A program made the translations under genes and the position numbers. The notes beneath the pieces are model-generated. The model had not been told where the DNA came from. It made no database searches and worked only from the letters and a program-made list of their open reading frames with translations. 64,000 bases of DNA from Virgibacillus halodenitrificans JCM 12304 (GTDB taxonomy: Bacteria > Bacillota > Bacilli > Bacillales > Amphibacillaceae): positions 117,408-181,407 of the forward strand of contig NZ_BAZS01000003.1 of NCBI RefSeq assembly GCF_001310895.1. The letters are read 5' to 3'. Position 1 is the first letter of the stretch. The number at the start of each line of letters is the position of its first letter. Shown piece by piece: positions 12,088-24,532 of this stretch.

Positions 12088-12759
12088 ATGGAAAAACATG
12101 TTGTAGTTATATACCCACATCCTGATGATGAATCGTTTGGCGCCGCTGGAACAATTGCAAAATTTAGAGAGCAGGGGGTACCAGTTACCTACTTATGTGG
12201 CACATTAGGTGAAATGGGTAGAAATATGGGCTCCCCCACATTTGCAAATCGTGAGACATTACCAGAGATCAGAAAACAAGAATTACTTAATGCCTGCAAG
12301 GCGCTGGACATTCAAGTACAAATGCTTGGCTATCGTGATAAGACAATTGAATATGAGAATCGTAGCCAGATAGCAGATGATTTAAAAGCAAGACTTGAAG
12401 AAATCAAGCCTTCGCTTGTAATTACGCATTATCCTCCACACGCTGTTCACCCTGATCATAATGCCATGGGCGCGGCAGCTATCGAGGCAGTAAGTTTAAT
12501 GGAGCCTGAAGTTCGACCGACAGTGTGGGCGCAAGCTATAACGAATACGTACGTGGAGGATTTAGGAAAACCTCATGTAATTAATGATATTCGCCCATAC
12601 CTGGACAAGAAAATGGAAGCCATATTGTGCCATACCTCACAGGCTAGTGGAATACTTGGTCAACTAACAGATTATGAAAACTTAGATAAGGATTTAAAAG
12701 AAAAAGCTGAAAAAAGGCTTGGGTATGAACAATTTTATATTTGGGACTTTGAAAAGTAA
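12088..12759 (+). CDS. bshB2: Bacillithiol biosynthesis deacetylase BshB2
   Basis: 223 residues from the ATG at 12088 (AAAGGTGA upstream). LmbE/PIG-L family: the zinc-binding motif PHPDDE lies at residues 10-15 and a second metal/active-site segment is HPDHNAMG. The enzyme removes the acetyl group from N-acetylglucosaminyl-malate to allow cysteine addition in bacillithiol synthesis. Sits directly after yojF, the usual neighbour. bshA and bshC are not in the window. Confidence 0.88.
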   Translation: MEKHVVVIYPHPDDESFGAAGTIAKFREQGVPVTYLCGTLGEMGRNMGSPTFANRETLPEIRKQELLNACKALDIQVQMLGYRDKTIEYENRSQIADDLKARLEEIKPSLVITHYPPHAVHPDHNAMGAAAIEAVSLMEPEVRPTVWAQAITNTYVEDLGKPHVINDIRPYLDKKMEAILCHTSQASGILGQLTDYENLDKDLKEKAEKRLGYEQFYIWDFEK

Positions 12760-12937
12760 TAGACTTCTAAAATGAAGATATAAGTGAAGAATCGCTCTCT
12801 TCTTCTGCTTTAATATTTAACTTTATTTAGAAAAAAGCATTTAAAAGACTATTTCAGTGTAGATTGTAAATACAATTATAATGTTTAAATTATATTTACA
12901 TGAGGAAACCTGAATATATAGAAGGAGGGAGCATTTT

Positions 12938-13132
12938 ATGAAAAAATTATATCGTTCATCTAATCAACGTATGGTCGCAGGTATTCTAGGCGGTATTGCA
13001 GAATACTTCAATGTTGATGTAACTATCCTACGATTAATTTTTATTATTTTACTATTTTTTAGTGCCTTCACCTTTGCATTTGTGTACTTGATTGCTATCT
13101 TTATAATACCAAATGAAAGGGAGATACATTAA
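12938..13132 (+). CDS. yvlC: PspC domain membrane protein (YvlC-like)
   Basis: 64 residues: an N-terminal 'KKLYRSSNQRMVAGILGGIAEYF' type PspC motif followed by one long transmembrane helix (~31-56). A strong AAGGAGGGAG site precedes it. PspC proteins act in envelope-stress (phage-shock type) responses. Abuts yvlD with one base between stop and start, as in the B. subtilis yvlABCD cluster; yvlA and yvlB are missing here. Confidence 0.85.
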   Translation: MKKLYRSSNQRMVAGILGGIAEYFNVDVTILRLIFIILLFFSAFTFAFVYLIAIFIIPNEREIH

Positions 13133-13489
13133 ATGGTGCTTCGTTGGCTGATATCACTTATTTTGAATGCAGTAGCTTTATTAGTTGTAGCTCAACTATT
13201 TGATTCTTTTCAGCTGGAAGGATTCGGAACAGCGCTTTTGGCCAGTTTCATTCTAGCTATTTTAAATATCTTAATTAAGCCGTTGCTCATTTTATTTACA
13301 TTACCTATTACAATATTAACACTTGGTTTATTTTTATTTGTTATCAATGCAGTTACGCTAATGATTACACAAGCATTAATGGATTCATCCTTCGTAATTG
13401 ATGGATTTGGTATAGCTATACTTGCTTCTATTATCATTTCCATTATTAACTTAGTGCTAAATAATTTGGTGAAAGACTCCATCCGTTAA
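13133..13489 (+). CDS. yvlD: Phage holin family 4 / YvlD membrane protein
   Basis: 118 residues with four hydrophobic segments, matching the YvlD (DUF360, Mycobacterial 4 TM phage holin superfamily) proteins. Starts immediately after the yvlC stop, so the two are co-transcribed and probably act together in the membrane. Function is unknown beyond envelope-stress association. Confidence 0.85.
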   Translation: MVLRWLISLILNAVALLVVAQLFDSFQLEGFGTALLASFILAILNILIKPLLILFTLPITILTLGLFLFVINAVTLMITQALMDSSFVIDGFGIAILASIIISIINLVLNNLVKDSIR

Positions 13490-13499
13490 CAGAAAATGC

Positions 13500-13530
13500 T
13501 TCGTAGCTATTCGCCTACGATTTTTTTTTC
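13500..13530 (+). terminator. Terminator after yvlD
   Basis: Short CGTAG / CTACG stem followed by nine T. Confidence 0.7.
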
Positions 13531-13585
13531 GTATATGCTACAATAAAGTGAAACTTCTTACACCAATTCGAGGAGGATGCAGTAC

Positions 13586-14521
13586 ATGTCGATAGTTCGT
13601 ACCAAGGATTTACTTAAAAATTTTACTTTAACTCTTGTAGCAGGGGAAGATGGAATACATAGAGAAATTATAACAAGTGACATTTCACGTCCGGGAATTG
13701 AAATGACCGGTTATTTTAAATATTACCCCCAAGAACGTTTACAATTAATCGGCAGAACAGAAATGGCTTATTTTCTAGATCTGACAGATGAGGAAAAAAG
13801 AGATCGCGCCAGCCGTTTATGTACAGATATCACTCCTGGAATCGTTGTCTCCAGAGGAATGGAAATACCAGAAATATTGATAAATGCAGCAAATGAATCT
13901 GGAGTACCTATTTTACATTCACCACGGAAAACGACAAGGGTCATTAGCCGTTTAACTAATTATCTGGAAGCTAAATTTGCTCCATCGACAGCGATCCATG
14001 GGGTGCTTGTTGATATATATGGGGTTGGTGTCCTGATTACAGGTCAAAGTGGCGTAGGGAAAAGTGAAACTGCTTTGGAATTAGTGAAGCGAGGACACCG
14101 CCTGGTAGCGGATGATAGCGTAGAAATCAGGCAGGAGGATTATGATAGTTTGATTGGAAATCCTCCACCATTAATTGAGCATCTTCTAGAAATTCGCGGA
14201 CTAGGAATTATTAATGTAATGACATTATTCGGAGCAGGTTCTGTTAGAAGTCATAAAAAAATTTCCTTCATTATCAATCTGGAAATATGGGATCAGAAAA
14301 AGCAATATGACAGACTTGGATTAGATGAAGATAAAATGAAGATAATGGATGTTGAGTTACCGAAAGCAACCATACCTGTTCGACCAGGTAGGAACCTTGC
14401 AGTAATTATAGAGGTTGCAGCAATGAACTTCCGTTTGAAAAGAATGGGAGTAAATGCAGCTGAGGAGTTTTCAGAGCGACTAACCATGATGATTGAACAG
14501 GAGTCAGAAGGAGCAGAATAG
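13586..14521 (+). CDS. hprK: HPr kinase/phosphorylase HprK
   Basis: 311 residues. The start at 13586 is placed 9 bases after AGGAGG; an in-frame ATG at 13577 is too close to that site. Walker A GQSGVGKS at ~153-160 and the HPrK signature '[11 protein letters not shown]' are present. It phosphorylates or dephosphorylates Ser46 of HPr and of Crh, setting CcpA-dependent carbon catabolite repression; crh is in this window near 28.3 kb. First gene of the conserved hprK-lgt-yvoD-ppaX-yvoF run. Confidence 0.96.
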   Translation: MSIVRTKDLLKNFTLTLVAGEDGIHREIITSDISRPGIEMTGYFKYYPQERLQLIGRTEMAYFLDLTDEEKRDRASRLCTDITPGIVVSRGMEIPEILINAANESGVPILHSPRKTTRVISRLTNYLEAKFAPSTAIHGVLVDIYGVGVLITGQSGVGKSETALELVKRGHRLVADDSVEIRQEDYDSLIGNPPPLIEHLLEIRGLGIINVMTLFGAGSVRSHKKISFIINLEIWDQKKQYDRLGLDEDKMKIMDVELPKATIPVRPGRNLAVIIEVAAMNFRLKRMGVNAAEEFSERLTMMIEQESEGAE

Positions 14522-14531
14522 GAGGAGTCAT

Positions 14532-15403
14532 ATGAGTTGTCAAGCACCGGCGTTAGACCGGGTATTTTTAGAAATTGGGCCTTACCAATTTATTGGTATG
14601 GGGTGATTATTGCCACAGGCGCTTTTCTGGGATTGTATCTGGCAACAAAAGAATCAGATCGCTTGGGAATGAAAAAAGATCTCATTGTGGATTTTGTTGT
14701 TTTCGCCATTCCGATCGCTATTTTGCTTGCCAGAATTTATTATGTAATATTTGAATGGGAAAATTACGCGGATGGACCATGGACAGACATTTTTGCCATA
14801 TGGGAAGGTGGCATTGCAATACATGGTGCTGTTATTGGTGGTGTTTTGACGGCAATTGTATTTACAAGAATAAAGAAAATTTCCTTTTGGCAATTAGCAG
14901 ATATCATTGCGCCAAGTTTGATCTTAGGGCAGGCAATTGGACGTTGGGGAAACTTTATGAATCAGGAAGCACATGGTGGTGCTATTTCAGAGGAAACGTA
15001 TAATAGTTTTCATCAATATTTACCTGATTTTATAATGAACCAAATGTGTATTGAAGGAGTTATGTACCATCCTACTTTTTTATATGAATCTATTTGGAAT
15101 TTACTTGTATTTGCCTTCTTACTTATCTTACGCAGGTATAACCCGTTACGCGGAGACGTATTCTTAAGCTATGTGATTGCATACTCTGTAGGTCGTTATT
15201 TTATCGAGGGAATGCGAACTGATAGTTTATACGCTGTTGGCGACTTAAGGCAGGCGCAGCTTATATCTGTTATTGGTATTGTTACAGCAATAATTATTCT
15301 TGTATATCGCCATGTTAAAGGGCCTAAAATCAGATATGCAGAAGAAAAAGTATCTGCAAAGAAGAAAATTGATAATAAAAAGAAGAATAAAAAGAAAAAA
15401 TAG
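14532..15403 (+). CDS. lgt: Prolipoprotein diacylglyceryl transferase Lgt (frameshift near 14581)
   Basis: Transfers diacylglycerol from phosphatidylglycerol to the lipobox cysteine of prolipoproteins (for example the NirK and MntA precursors here). Motifs GGIAIHGAVIGG and IGRWGNFMNQEAHGG and seven hydrophobic segments support it. The true start is ATG 14532 behind AGGAGG, reading MSCQAPALDRVFLEIG. One base is missing at the GGGCC near 14580, after which the main frame (LPIYWYGVII...) continues to 15403. A TTG at 14537 in the main frame gives an unlikely N-terminus. Lysine-rich C-terminal tail. Confidence 0.92.
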
Positions 15404-15418
15404 GAAGAGAAGAGGGAA

Positions 15419-16387
15419 ATGCGGATGACTGGGATTATGTCACGTGGATTAAAAGAAGGAATGAAAACTTCATGGACATTAGGAAAAGTAATTTTTCCTA
15501 TCACTTTGTTAGTGACTATTTTACAGTATACTCCTGTTTTACCTTGGGTTATGGAAAAATTGTCCCCGTTGATGCGACTAATTGGGCTGTCAGGTGAGGC
15601 AGCCGTTCCCTTGGTGTTAGGAAATGCCCTGAATTTATATGCTGGAATAGCTGCAATTGTTTCTTTCGATTTTTCCGTGAAAGAAGTTTTTATCATGGCA
15701 GTCATGTTGTCATTTTCTCATAATTTATTTATTGAATCAGCAGTCGCTTCCAGGGTTGGAGTGAGCTGGTGGTTAATTGTCGGTATCCGTGTTACGTTGG
15801 CTTTAATAGCGGCGATTGTTATTAATATAGTATGGAATGGCGGAACAGAGATGGCACAATATGGACTTATTTCCTCTGACATTGCCGACCCGATTGGCTG
15901 GGGAGCTATTATACTGCAAGGTCTTCAAACAGCTATTATAGCTATTGTTCAGTTGGCTTGTATTGTTATACCATTAATGGTTATTATGCAATTTTTAAGG
16001 GAAAAAGGATGGCTGAGCATTCTTTCAAATAAATTCGCACCGTTTACAAGATTGCTTGGAATGGAAAAGAACACTTCTATGACAATGGTTGCGGGATTAA
16101 CAATTGGTCTAGCCTATGGAGCAGGGTTAATGATTCAGGCCGTGGAAGAGGACAATGTATCCAAAAAAGATATGCTACTGGCACTGATCTTTTTAGTCTC
16201 CTGTCATGCGGTAGTGGAGGATACTCTAATTTTTATACCTTTAGGGATTCCCGTTTGGCCATTATTGCTCATACGCCTAACCACAGCTATTCTTTTAACA
16301 TTGGCTATTGCTTATATATGGAAACGCGTAGATTATTCAAAGAACAGGAAGGAAGCAACTAATGAACATAGATATAATACTCTTTGA
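15419..16387 (+). CDS. yvoD: Nucleoside-recognition domain membrane protein YvoD
   Basis: 322 residues with about eight membrane segments and two Gate/nucleoside-recognition-like halves ('GNALNLYAGIAAIVSFDF', 'VSCHAVVEDTLIF'). Fits YvoD in the hprK-lgt-yvoD-ppaX order. The family includes SpmA/SpmB-like proteins, but no transported substrate is established. The stop overlaps the next start by 26 bases, so translation is probably coupled with ppaX. Confidence 0.85.
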   Translation: MRMTGIMSRGLKEGMKTSWTLGKVIFPITLLVTILQYTPVLPWVMEKLSPLMRLIGLSGEAAVPLVLGNALNLYAGIAAIVSFDFSVKEVFIMAVMLSFSHNLFIESAVASRVGVSWWLIVGIRVTLALIAAIVINIVWNGGTEMAQYGLISSDIADPIGWGAIILQGLQTAIIAIVQLACIVIPLMVIMQFLREKGWLSILSNKFAPFTRLLGMEKNTSMTMVAGLTIGLAYGAGLMIQAVEEDNVSKKDMLLALIFLVSCHAVVEDTLIFIPLGIPVWPLLLIRLTTAILLTLAIAYIWKRVDYSKNRKEATNEHRYNTL

Positions 16388-16997
16388 CCTTGACGGCACC
16401 TTAATTGATACAAATGAACTTATAACCGCCTCTTTTGAACACACGTTCAAAAAACATAATTTATCCTTTACCAAAGAGGAAATCATGGGATTTAACGGCC
16501 CCCCATTACTCGATACATTTCATAACATAGATCCAGAAAGGGCTGATGTACTGGTTAAGACCTATCGTGAACATAATCTAGCTGAGCACGATCGTTATGT
16601 AAAGGCTTTTCCGTACGCAGTAGAAACCATACAGAAGTTGAAAAATAGTGGGAAAAAGGTTGGCATTGTTTCTACAAAAATGGCTAAGAGTGTGCATATG
16701 GGTCTCACTCTGACAGGTCTGGAACCTTTATTTAATACCATTATTACTTATGACGATGTCCAACATGCAAAACCTCATCCAGAGCCAGTAATAAAGGCAA
16801 TGAAGGAATTGGATGCAGATGGCGCCTCTACATTAATGGTTGGAGATAACTATCATGATATAGTGGCTGGTAAAAATGCAGGAGTGCAAACTGCAGGTGT
16901 TTCCTGGGCGCATAAAGGTAGAGATAGTCTCTTAGCATATAAACCGACTTATATGCTGGAGGACATGCGGGATTTACTGAAAATAACAGGAGTGTAG
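16362..16997 (+). CDS. ppaX: Pyrophosphatase PpaX (HAD family)
   Basis: 211 residues; HAD motif I DLDGTLIDTN at residues 8-17, motif III region around HAKPHPEP and motif IV GDNYHDI. PpaX hydrolyses the pyrophosphate released by the phosphorolytic dephosphorylation of HPr-Ser-P by HprK, which explains its place in the hprK cluster. The ATG at 16362 overlaps the yvoD end and has AAGGAAG upstream. Confidence 0.93.
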   Translation: MNIDIILFDLDGTLIDTNELITASFEHTFKKHNLSFTKEEIMGFNGPPLLDTFHNIDPERADVLVKTYREHNLAEHDRYVKAFPYAVETIQKLKNSGKKVGIVSTKMAKSVHMGLTLTGLEPLFNTIITYDDVQHAKPHPEPVIKAMKELDADGASTLMVGDNYHDIVAGKNAGVQTAGVSWAHKGRDSLLAYKPTYMLEDMRDLLKITGV

Positions 16998-17000
16998 TAC

Positions 17001-17522
17001 ATGCGTAAAACAGAGCGTTTTCCGGTAGAACATGCCAACTCCTTGTGGCAAATATATAAAACCGTGTCCTTTTGGAAGGTTGTTAAAAATTTTATTATCA
17101 TTCAATTGGCTCGGTATACACCTTTTCTAAGCTTGAAAAATAGCTTGTACCGTATTTTTTTACGAATGAAGGTGGGCAAACAAACAGCATTTGCATTGAT
17201 GGTGGTACCAGATGTTATGTTTCCTGAAAAAATAAGTGTGGGAAATAATAGTATAATTGGTTATAACACCACTATTCTTGCGCACGAATATCTTATTAAA
17301 GAATATCGTATTGGCAATGTCATAATTGGTGATAATGTACTGATTGGTGCAAATACAACTATATTACCTGGTGTTACGATAGGTGATAGAGCTGTTGTTT
17401 CAGCAGGCACACTTGTTCACAAGGATGTCGCCCCGGGAACTTTTGTTGGGGGGAACCCGATGCAAGTGATTTATACGAAAAAGGAAATGGAAAAACGTGA
17501 AGAAAATAACTTCTCTGAATAG
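17001..17522 (+). CDS. yvoF: Acyltransferase with hexapeptide repeats YvoF
   Basis: 173 residues. The C-terminal half shows left-handed beta-helix hexapeptide repeats ('IIGDNVLIGANTTILPGVTIGD') typical of CoA-dependent O- or N-acetyltransferases; the N-terminus has an amphipathic or membrane-associated stretch. Three bases after ppaX, last gene of the conserved hprK run. The acceptor substrate is unknown. Confidence 0.85.
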   Translation: MRKTERFPVEHANSLWQIYKTVSFWKVVKNFIIIQLARYTPFLSLKNSLYRIFLRMKVGKQTAFALMVVPDVMFPEKISVGNNSIIGYNTTILAHEYLIKEYRIGNVIIGDNVLIGANTTILPGVTIGDRAVVSAGTLVHKDVAPGTFVGGNPMQVIYTKKEMEKREENNFSE

Positions 17523-17531
17523 GTGATAATA

Positions 17532-18071
17532 ATGGATATACCTTCTGGGATTATTCCGGCAATTCGTAAAATGAAAGATTTTGATAAGGCGCTCGACACC
17601 TCTTATGATTCACTTGTTTTCTTGGAAACAAGACTTGCCCAGTTGAAGAGTCTTGTTACTTACACAAAACGTGCAAATAAAAAAGCATTGGTGCATTTTG
17701 ATTTAATCCAAGGGTTAAAAGCGGATGAATTTGGTATGGAATATCTAGTAAGAGAAGTTAAACCAGATGGGATTTTATCAACCAGGGCTAATATTATAAA
17801 GCTAGCAAAGAAACATAACCTTCTATCGATTCAACGGATTTTTTTATTAGATAGTCTTGCATTGGACCATAGTCTGGAACTAATTAAACGTATTCAGCCT
17901 GATAGTGTAGAGGTATTACCAGGAAGGATGCCATCTATTATTAAAGAAATTTATGAACAAACTAAAGTTCCTGTAATAGCCGGTGGGCTGATAAAAACAG
18001 AGGAAGATGTTTCAGCAGCATTGAAGGCAGGGGCTCATGCAGTATCTACTTCAAATCGTGAATTATGGTAG
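17532..18071 (+). CDS. glpP: Glycerol-3-phosphate responsive antiterminator GlpP
   Basis: 179 residues from ATG 17532 (AGGTGATAAT upstream); a GTG nine bases earlier is in frame. Matches GlpP through 'HFDLIQGLKADEFGMEYL', 'GILSTRANII' and 'AGGLIKTEEDVSAALKAGA'. GlpP with bound glycerol-3-phosphate prevents termination at leader hairpins of glp transcripts; the glpD leader at ~20141-20220 carries such a hairpin. Stands upstream of a decayed glpF and intact glpK. Confidence 0.94.
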   Translation: MDIPSGIIPAIRKMKDFDKALDTSYDSLVFLETRLAQLKSLVTYTKRANKKALVHFDLIQGLKADEFGMEYLVREVKPDGILSTRANIIKLAKKHNLLSIQRIFLLDSLALDHSLELIKRIQPDSVEVLPGRMPSIIKEIYEQTKVPVIAGGLIKTEEDVSAALKAGAHAVSTSNRELW

Positions 18072-18082
18072 ATATACAAAGA

Positions 18083-18128
18083 ACTGACAGGAGGGGGGCC
18101 TTTATGACCCTTTCTGTCAGTTTTTTTG
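18083..18128 (+). terminator. Terminator after glpP
   Basis: ACTGACAG / CTGTCAGT stem with an inner GGG/CCC and seven T. It could also be what remains of the glpFK leader attenuator. Confidence 0.8.
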
Positions 18129-18160
18129 TCCTAATATGTGGTAACTACCCAATGATTCTC

Positions 18161-18207
18161 AAAAAAGATAAACTACGAAGTAACTTGGTAGTATTTTATC
18201 TTTTTTT
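18161..18207 (+). terminator. Imperfect hairpin with A and T tails
   Basis: A run, GATAAACTAC, an 11-base loop, then GTAGTATTTTATC and T7. Terminator-like in either direction; lies between glpP and the glpF remnant. Confidence 0.5.
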
Positions 18208-18310
18208 AAGAGCGTTCGTTAACAACACAGAAAGTTAAAAAAAGAAATTTTTGGATATACAGGTTAAGTAGGAAAGATAATGTGGAATAACTAACTAGTA
18301 GCTCCGTATA

Positions 18311-20100
<1,790 letters not shown>

Positions 20101-20128
20101 AAGAGTATACGTTTAAACATCTATATGA

Positions 20129-20220
20129 TATAATAAAAATAAGTTAATATACGGCCGGAGAATTGGAGAAACCGCAAATCACTAATATGTTATTAGTGTA
20201 TTTTGCGGTTTTTTCTTTTT
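20129..20220 (+). promoter_or_regulatory. glpD promoter -10 and GlpP-type leader attenuator
   Basis: TATAAT at 20129-20134, then a leader with the segment ACGGCCGGAGAATTGGAGAA followed by a hairpin (20169-20210; AACCGCAAA ... TTTGCGGTT with an inner ACTAATA/TATTAGT stem) and a T-rich run. It sits ~90 bp before the glpD start. In B. subtilis, the glpD leader has this terminator and GlpP overrides it when glycerol-3-phosphate is bound. glpP is in the same cluster. Confidence 0.85.
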
Positions 20221-20311
20221 TTGTAATAGTGTCGGTAAATCTTACATGTTTGTCCTTAAGAAAGGGTATGGATATGTATAGATGATTTCAATTATCAGGG
20301 AGGTTATTGTA

Positions 20312-21976
20312 ATGAAAAACTTTTCAAGCTATGAACGTGATGAAACATATAAGCAACTACAAGATAACAAATTGGATTTGCTTGTAGTGGGAGGAGGTAT
20401 TACTGGAGCAGGAATTTCATTAGATGCTGTAACGCGTGGCCTAAAAACCGGGCTTGTTGAAATGCAAGATTTTGCAGCAGGAACCTCAAGCAGGTCGACT
20501 AAATTAGTTCATGGCGGACTACGTTACCTTAAACAATTTGAGGTAAAGATGGTTGCCGAAGTAGGCAAAGAAAGAGCGATTGTTTATGAAAATGGACCAC
20601 ATGTAACTACACCAGAATGGATGATGCTGCCATTCCATAAAGGAGGTACTTTTGGACCTTTTACTACAAATGTTGGTTTACGAGTGTATGACTTTTTAGC
20701 TGGTGTGAAAAAAGGTGAAAGACGAACGATGTTTAAGCCTGAAGAAGCGATTAACAGAGAACCCCTTATTAAACAAGATGGTTTAAGAGGAGCAGGATAT
20801 TATGTAGAATACAAAACAGATGATGCTCGATTAACAATAGAAGTGTTAAAGAAAGCAGTTCAAAAAGGAGTACACGCAATTAATTATGCTAAGGTGATTG
20901 ATTTTATTTATAATGACCAATCCAAGGTTACTGGAGTGGTGGTTGAGGATCAAATTACTAAAGAAACACACCGTATATATGCTAAGAAAGTTATTAATGC
21001 TGGAGGGCCGTGGGTAGATGAACTAAGAGAAAAAGACGGTTCCAAGAAAGGGAAAGCTTTACATTTAACAAAAGGGGTTCACTTGGTTTTTCCGAAAGAA
21101 ATCTTTCCGTTGCAACAGGCAATTTATTTTGATGCCCCAGATGGTCGAATGATTTTTGCTATTCCAAGAAATCGAGTCACATATGTGGGTACAACAGATA
21201 CAACTTACAAAGGGGACATTGCCCATCCAACGATGACGGAAGAAGATCGAGATTATATAATTAATGCGATTAATTATATGTTCCCTACATTGGAAATTAC
21301 CGCAGAGCATGTTGAGTCCAGCTGGGCAGGTTTACGCCCACTTATTGCCGAAGAGGGCACTGATAATCCAAGTGAGATATCAAGAAAAGATGAAATATTT
21401 GTTTCTGATTCAGGATTAATATCCATGGCTGGAGGAAAGTTAACTGGATATCGGAAAATGGCTCAGGAAGCTGTGGATAAAGTAGTAGAGCAATTTAAAA
21501 ATGAAGAAGGCATTCTTTATTCCAAATCAGAGACAGAGCATTTACCTATTTCTGGTGGTGAAGTCGGTGGATCAAAAGGATTCCAAAATTTTAAAAAGAA
21601 GAAAGCTGAATTAGCAGTAGCTGCTGGAATGGAAGAAAGCTTAGCATTGGAATTAATTCAGAAATATGGTGCGAATTTTGATGTCATTTTGGATTTTTAC
21701 CAAAACGAAAGCGATAGAGCAGAAAAAGAGGGTATTGCTCCTGAAGTTTTTGCAGAACTTAAATATGCAATGGAATTTGAATCCACGTATAAGCCTGTTG
21801 ATTTCTTTGTCCGACGTACGGGAGCACTCTTCTTTGATATTAATTGGGTTAGAGAGCATAAAGAGAATGTTATTAAATTTATGGAAAAACAGCTTAAGTG
21901 GTCTGGAGAAGAAAAGCAAGAGTATATTGATGAACTTGAACAACTGCTAAGAGATGCAGTCGTCCCTGTAAAATAA
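20312..21976 (+). CDS. glpD: Aerobic glycerol-3-phosphate dehydrogenase GlpD
   Basis: 554 residues from ATG 20312, eight bases after AGGGAGG; an upstream in-frame ATG at 20282 is rejected. FAD-binding VVGGGITGAGISLDA at the N-terminus, 'SSRSTKLVHGGLRYL' and the C-terminal cap domain. Membrane-associated flavoenzyme oxidising glycerol-3-phosphate to dihydroxyacetone phosphate and passing electrons to menaquinone. Regulated by the leader attenuator upstream. Confidence 0.97.
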   Translation: MKNFSSYERDETYKQLQDNKLDLLVVGGGITGAGISLDAVTRGLKTGLVEMQDFAAGTSSRSTKLVHGGLRYLKQFEVKMVAEVGKERAIVYENGPHVTTPEWMMLPFHKGGTFGPFTTNVGLRVYDFLAGVKKGERRTMFKPEEAINREPLIKQDGLRGAGYYVEYKTDDARLTIEVLKKAVQKGVHAINYAKVIDFIYNDQSKVTGVVVEDQITKETHRIYAKKVINAGGPWVDELREKDGSKKGKALHLTKGVHLVFPKEIFPLQQAIYFDAPDGRMIFAIPRNRVTYVGTTDTTYKGDIAHPTMTEEDRDYIINAINYMFPTLEITAEHVESSWAGLRPLIAEEGTDNPSEISRKDEIFVSDSGLISMAGGKLTGYRKMAQEAVDKVVEQFKNEEGILYSKSETEHLPISGGEVGGSKGFQNFKKKKAELAVAAGMEESLALELIQKYGANFDVILDFYQNESDRAEKEGIAPEVFAELKYAMEFESTYKPVDFFVRRTGALFFDINWVREHKENVIKFMEKQLKWSGEEKQEYIDELEQLLRDAVVPVK

Positions 21977-21979
21977 ATC

Positions 21980-22295
21980 AAAAAGGGGCTGGGACATAAC
22001 TAAACAACGCTATTCTAAAGACGAACTATTTAAAATGTGGGAACCCCGCTCCGGAAAAACACTTCGCTTTCCGTGGGCGCTGCTAAGCCTCCTCCTGCTA
22101 TGCACTCCGGGGTCTTAGCTAGGCTTTTTCTCCCACAATGGTTTTCGGTGGGACGAGTAACCGCAGTCCCAGGAGTCTGCGTGTTTTTCCTCCGCTAATT
22201 CGTTACAAAAAATAAATCCGAACCATAATTCATTATTAGTATGAATCGGTTCGGATTTTAACTTTATAAAATTTCATTTGGCCCAGCCTCTTTTT
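21980..22295 (+). repeat. MITE-like dispersed repeat, copy 1 (full length, 316 bp)
   Basis: Bounded by AAAAAGGGGCTGGGACA and, inverted, AAAAAGAGGCTGGGCCA (15/17 identical). It contains the hairpin AAATCCGAACC...GGTTCGGATTT near the right end and a GC-rich inner part (CTTCGCTTTCCGTGGGCG). It encodes nothing. Shorter relatives lie in reverse orientation at 37540-37648 and 39723-39898. It fills the glpD-TPR gene gap and may terminate glpD transcription. Confidence 0.75.
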
Positions 22296-22385
22296 ACATT
22301 GAGGTGTATATCTATTCCTTAGTAAATATGATATACTTTGTTCCGTGATAAGAAGTTAAGGATAGTTAAGGTTAGGGGTATCCAC

Positions 22386-23384
22386 ATGCAACAAGCAAAA
22401 GAAAAAAGCCAAGATAAATCTAATAATGTTATCCCTTTTATTCCGGAAGGTGATTTTTATTTCACAAAAGGTGTAGAAGCATTTCAAAAAAGAAAATTTG
22501 ATATTGCGATAAAGTGGTTGCGAAAGGCAATGGAAGAAAAGCCTGAGGATCCGTTATACGCTTGCCAAATGTCAATTATATATACAGAAATTGGAGCATA
22601 CCATGCTGCTAATCAGCTTTTAACACAGGTGTTACAAACGACGGACTATGTGGATTGTTATTATTTAATTGCAAATAATTATGCCCATTTAGGCCTGCTT
22701 AATGATGCGAAAAAGTATGTTAATTACTATCTGGAAAAAGAACCAGATGGCGACTTTCACGAAGAAGCGCATAGCTTGCTGGAATTAATTGATTTCGATG
22801 AAGATGATGATGAGTGGGAATTGGAAGATGAAGATGAGATTCTGATTTATCAGGAAACAGTTTTTCACCACATGGAGTATATGGAGTGGGAAAAAGCCCT
22901 CCCGTTAATTGAAGAAATGATGACATTATTTCCTGAGCACAAAATGGCTAAACATGATTATACACATGCATTATTCTTTTCAGGGCAAGAAGATGAGGCC
23001 ATTCAAAAAGAACTTGATATTCTAAAAGAAGAACCAAACGCTCTATATTCACATACAAATCTTGCATTATTTTATTATCAACTGGGCAAGGTAAAAGAAT
23101 ATAGAACCTGTGTTGAGACATTGAGAAATGTCTATCCGATTCATGCTCAACAAAAGTTAAGAATTGCTGTTACTATGGCGAGAACAGATAATTTGCAGGA
23201 GGCTTATGAACGTTTTCATCAGTTAACAAAGCGTCTTGTGAAAGGCCACCCTTCTTATTTCCGCTGGTTTAGTTATACAGCTTATCATGTAGGAGAGACT
23301 GATAAAGCCATTGCCTTATGGGAAGAGGGCTGTAAAAGGCATCCTTCATTATCCAAAGAAAAACAGCCTTGGCTGGATCAATGA
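22386..23384 (+). CDS. Tetratricopeptide repeat protein
   Basis: 332 residues from ATG 22386 (TAGGGGT upstream). Repeated helical pairs such as 'FQKRKFDIAIKWLRKAMEEKPEDPLYACQM' indicate TPR motifs across the protein, interrupted by an acidic patch (DFDEDDDEWELEDEDE, ~137-152). Soluble, no signal peptide. Lies before trxB, where B. subtilis has the TPR gene yvcD. Likely a protein-protein interaction scaffold; partner unknown. Confidence 0.8.
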   Translation: MQQAKEKSQDKSNNVIPFIPEGDFYFTKGVEAFQKRKFDIAIKWLRKAMEEKPEDPLYACQMSIIYTEIGAYHAANQLLTQVLQTTDYVDCYYLIANNYAHLGLLNDAKKYVNYYLEKEPDGDFHEEAHSLLELIDFDEDDDEWELEDEDEILIYQETVFHHMEYMEWEKALPLIEEMMTLFPEHKMAKHDYTHALFFSGQEDEAIQKELDILKEEPNALYSHTNLALFYYQLGKVKEYRTCVETLRNVYPIHAQQKLRIAVTMARTDNLQEAYERFHQLTKRLVKGHPSYFRWFSYTAYHVGETDKAIALWEEGCKRHPSLSKEKQPWLDQ

Positions 23385-23443
23385 GCATAATATTAGACGA
23401 GAAGAACTAATTCTTATAAGCTGAATATGGCTATAATTACTAG

Positions 23444-24418
<975 letters not shown>

Positions 24419-24532
24419 AGGCTTTACGTAATCGTAATTGGTTTTTAACGCTGCTGTAATACGCTCGCAATATTTATGGGGTACAATATAAATAACTAAT
24501 TGACCCCCTTTTAATAGATAAATTAGTTTCTT

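Noticed and set aside
14537..14560. TTG 14537 as the lgt start
   Set aside because: The resulting N-terminus does not match the family, whereas ATG 14532 with AGGAGG gives the expected residues up to a one-base loss.
11453..18190. Shared AAACTACGAAKTAACT motif at ~11453 and ~18171
   Set aside because: Only about 16 bases with a small stem are shared; too little to call a repeat family without a genome search.
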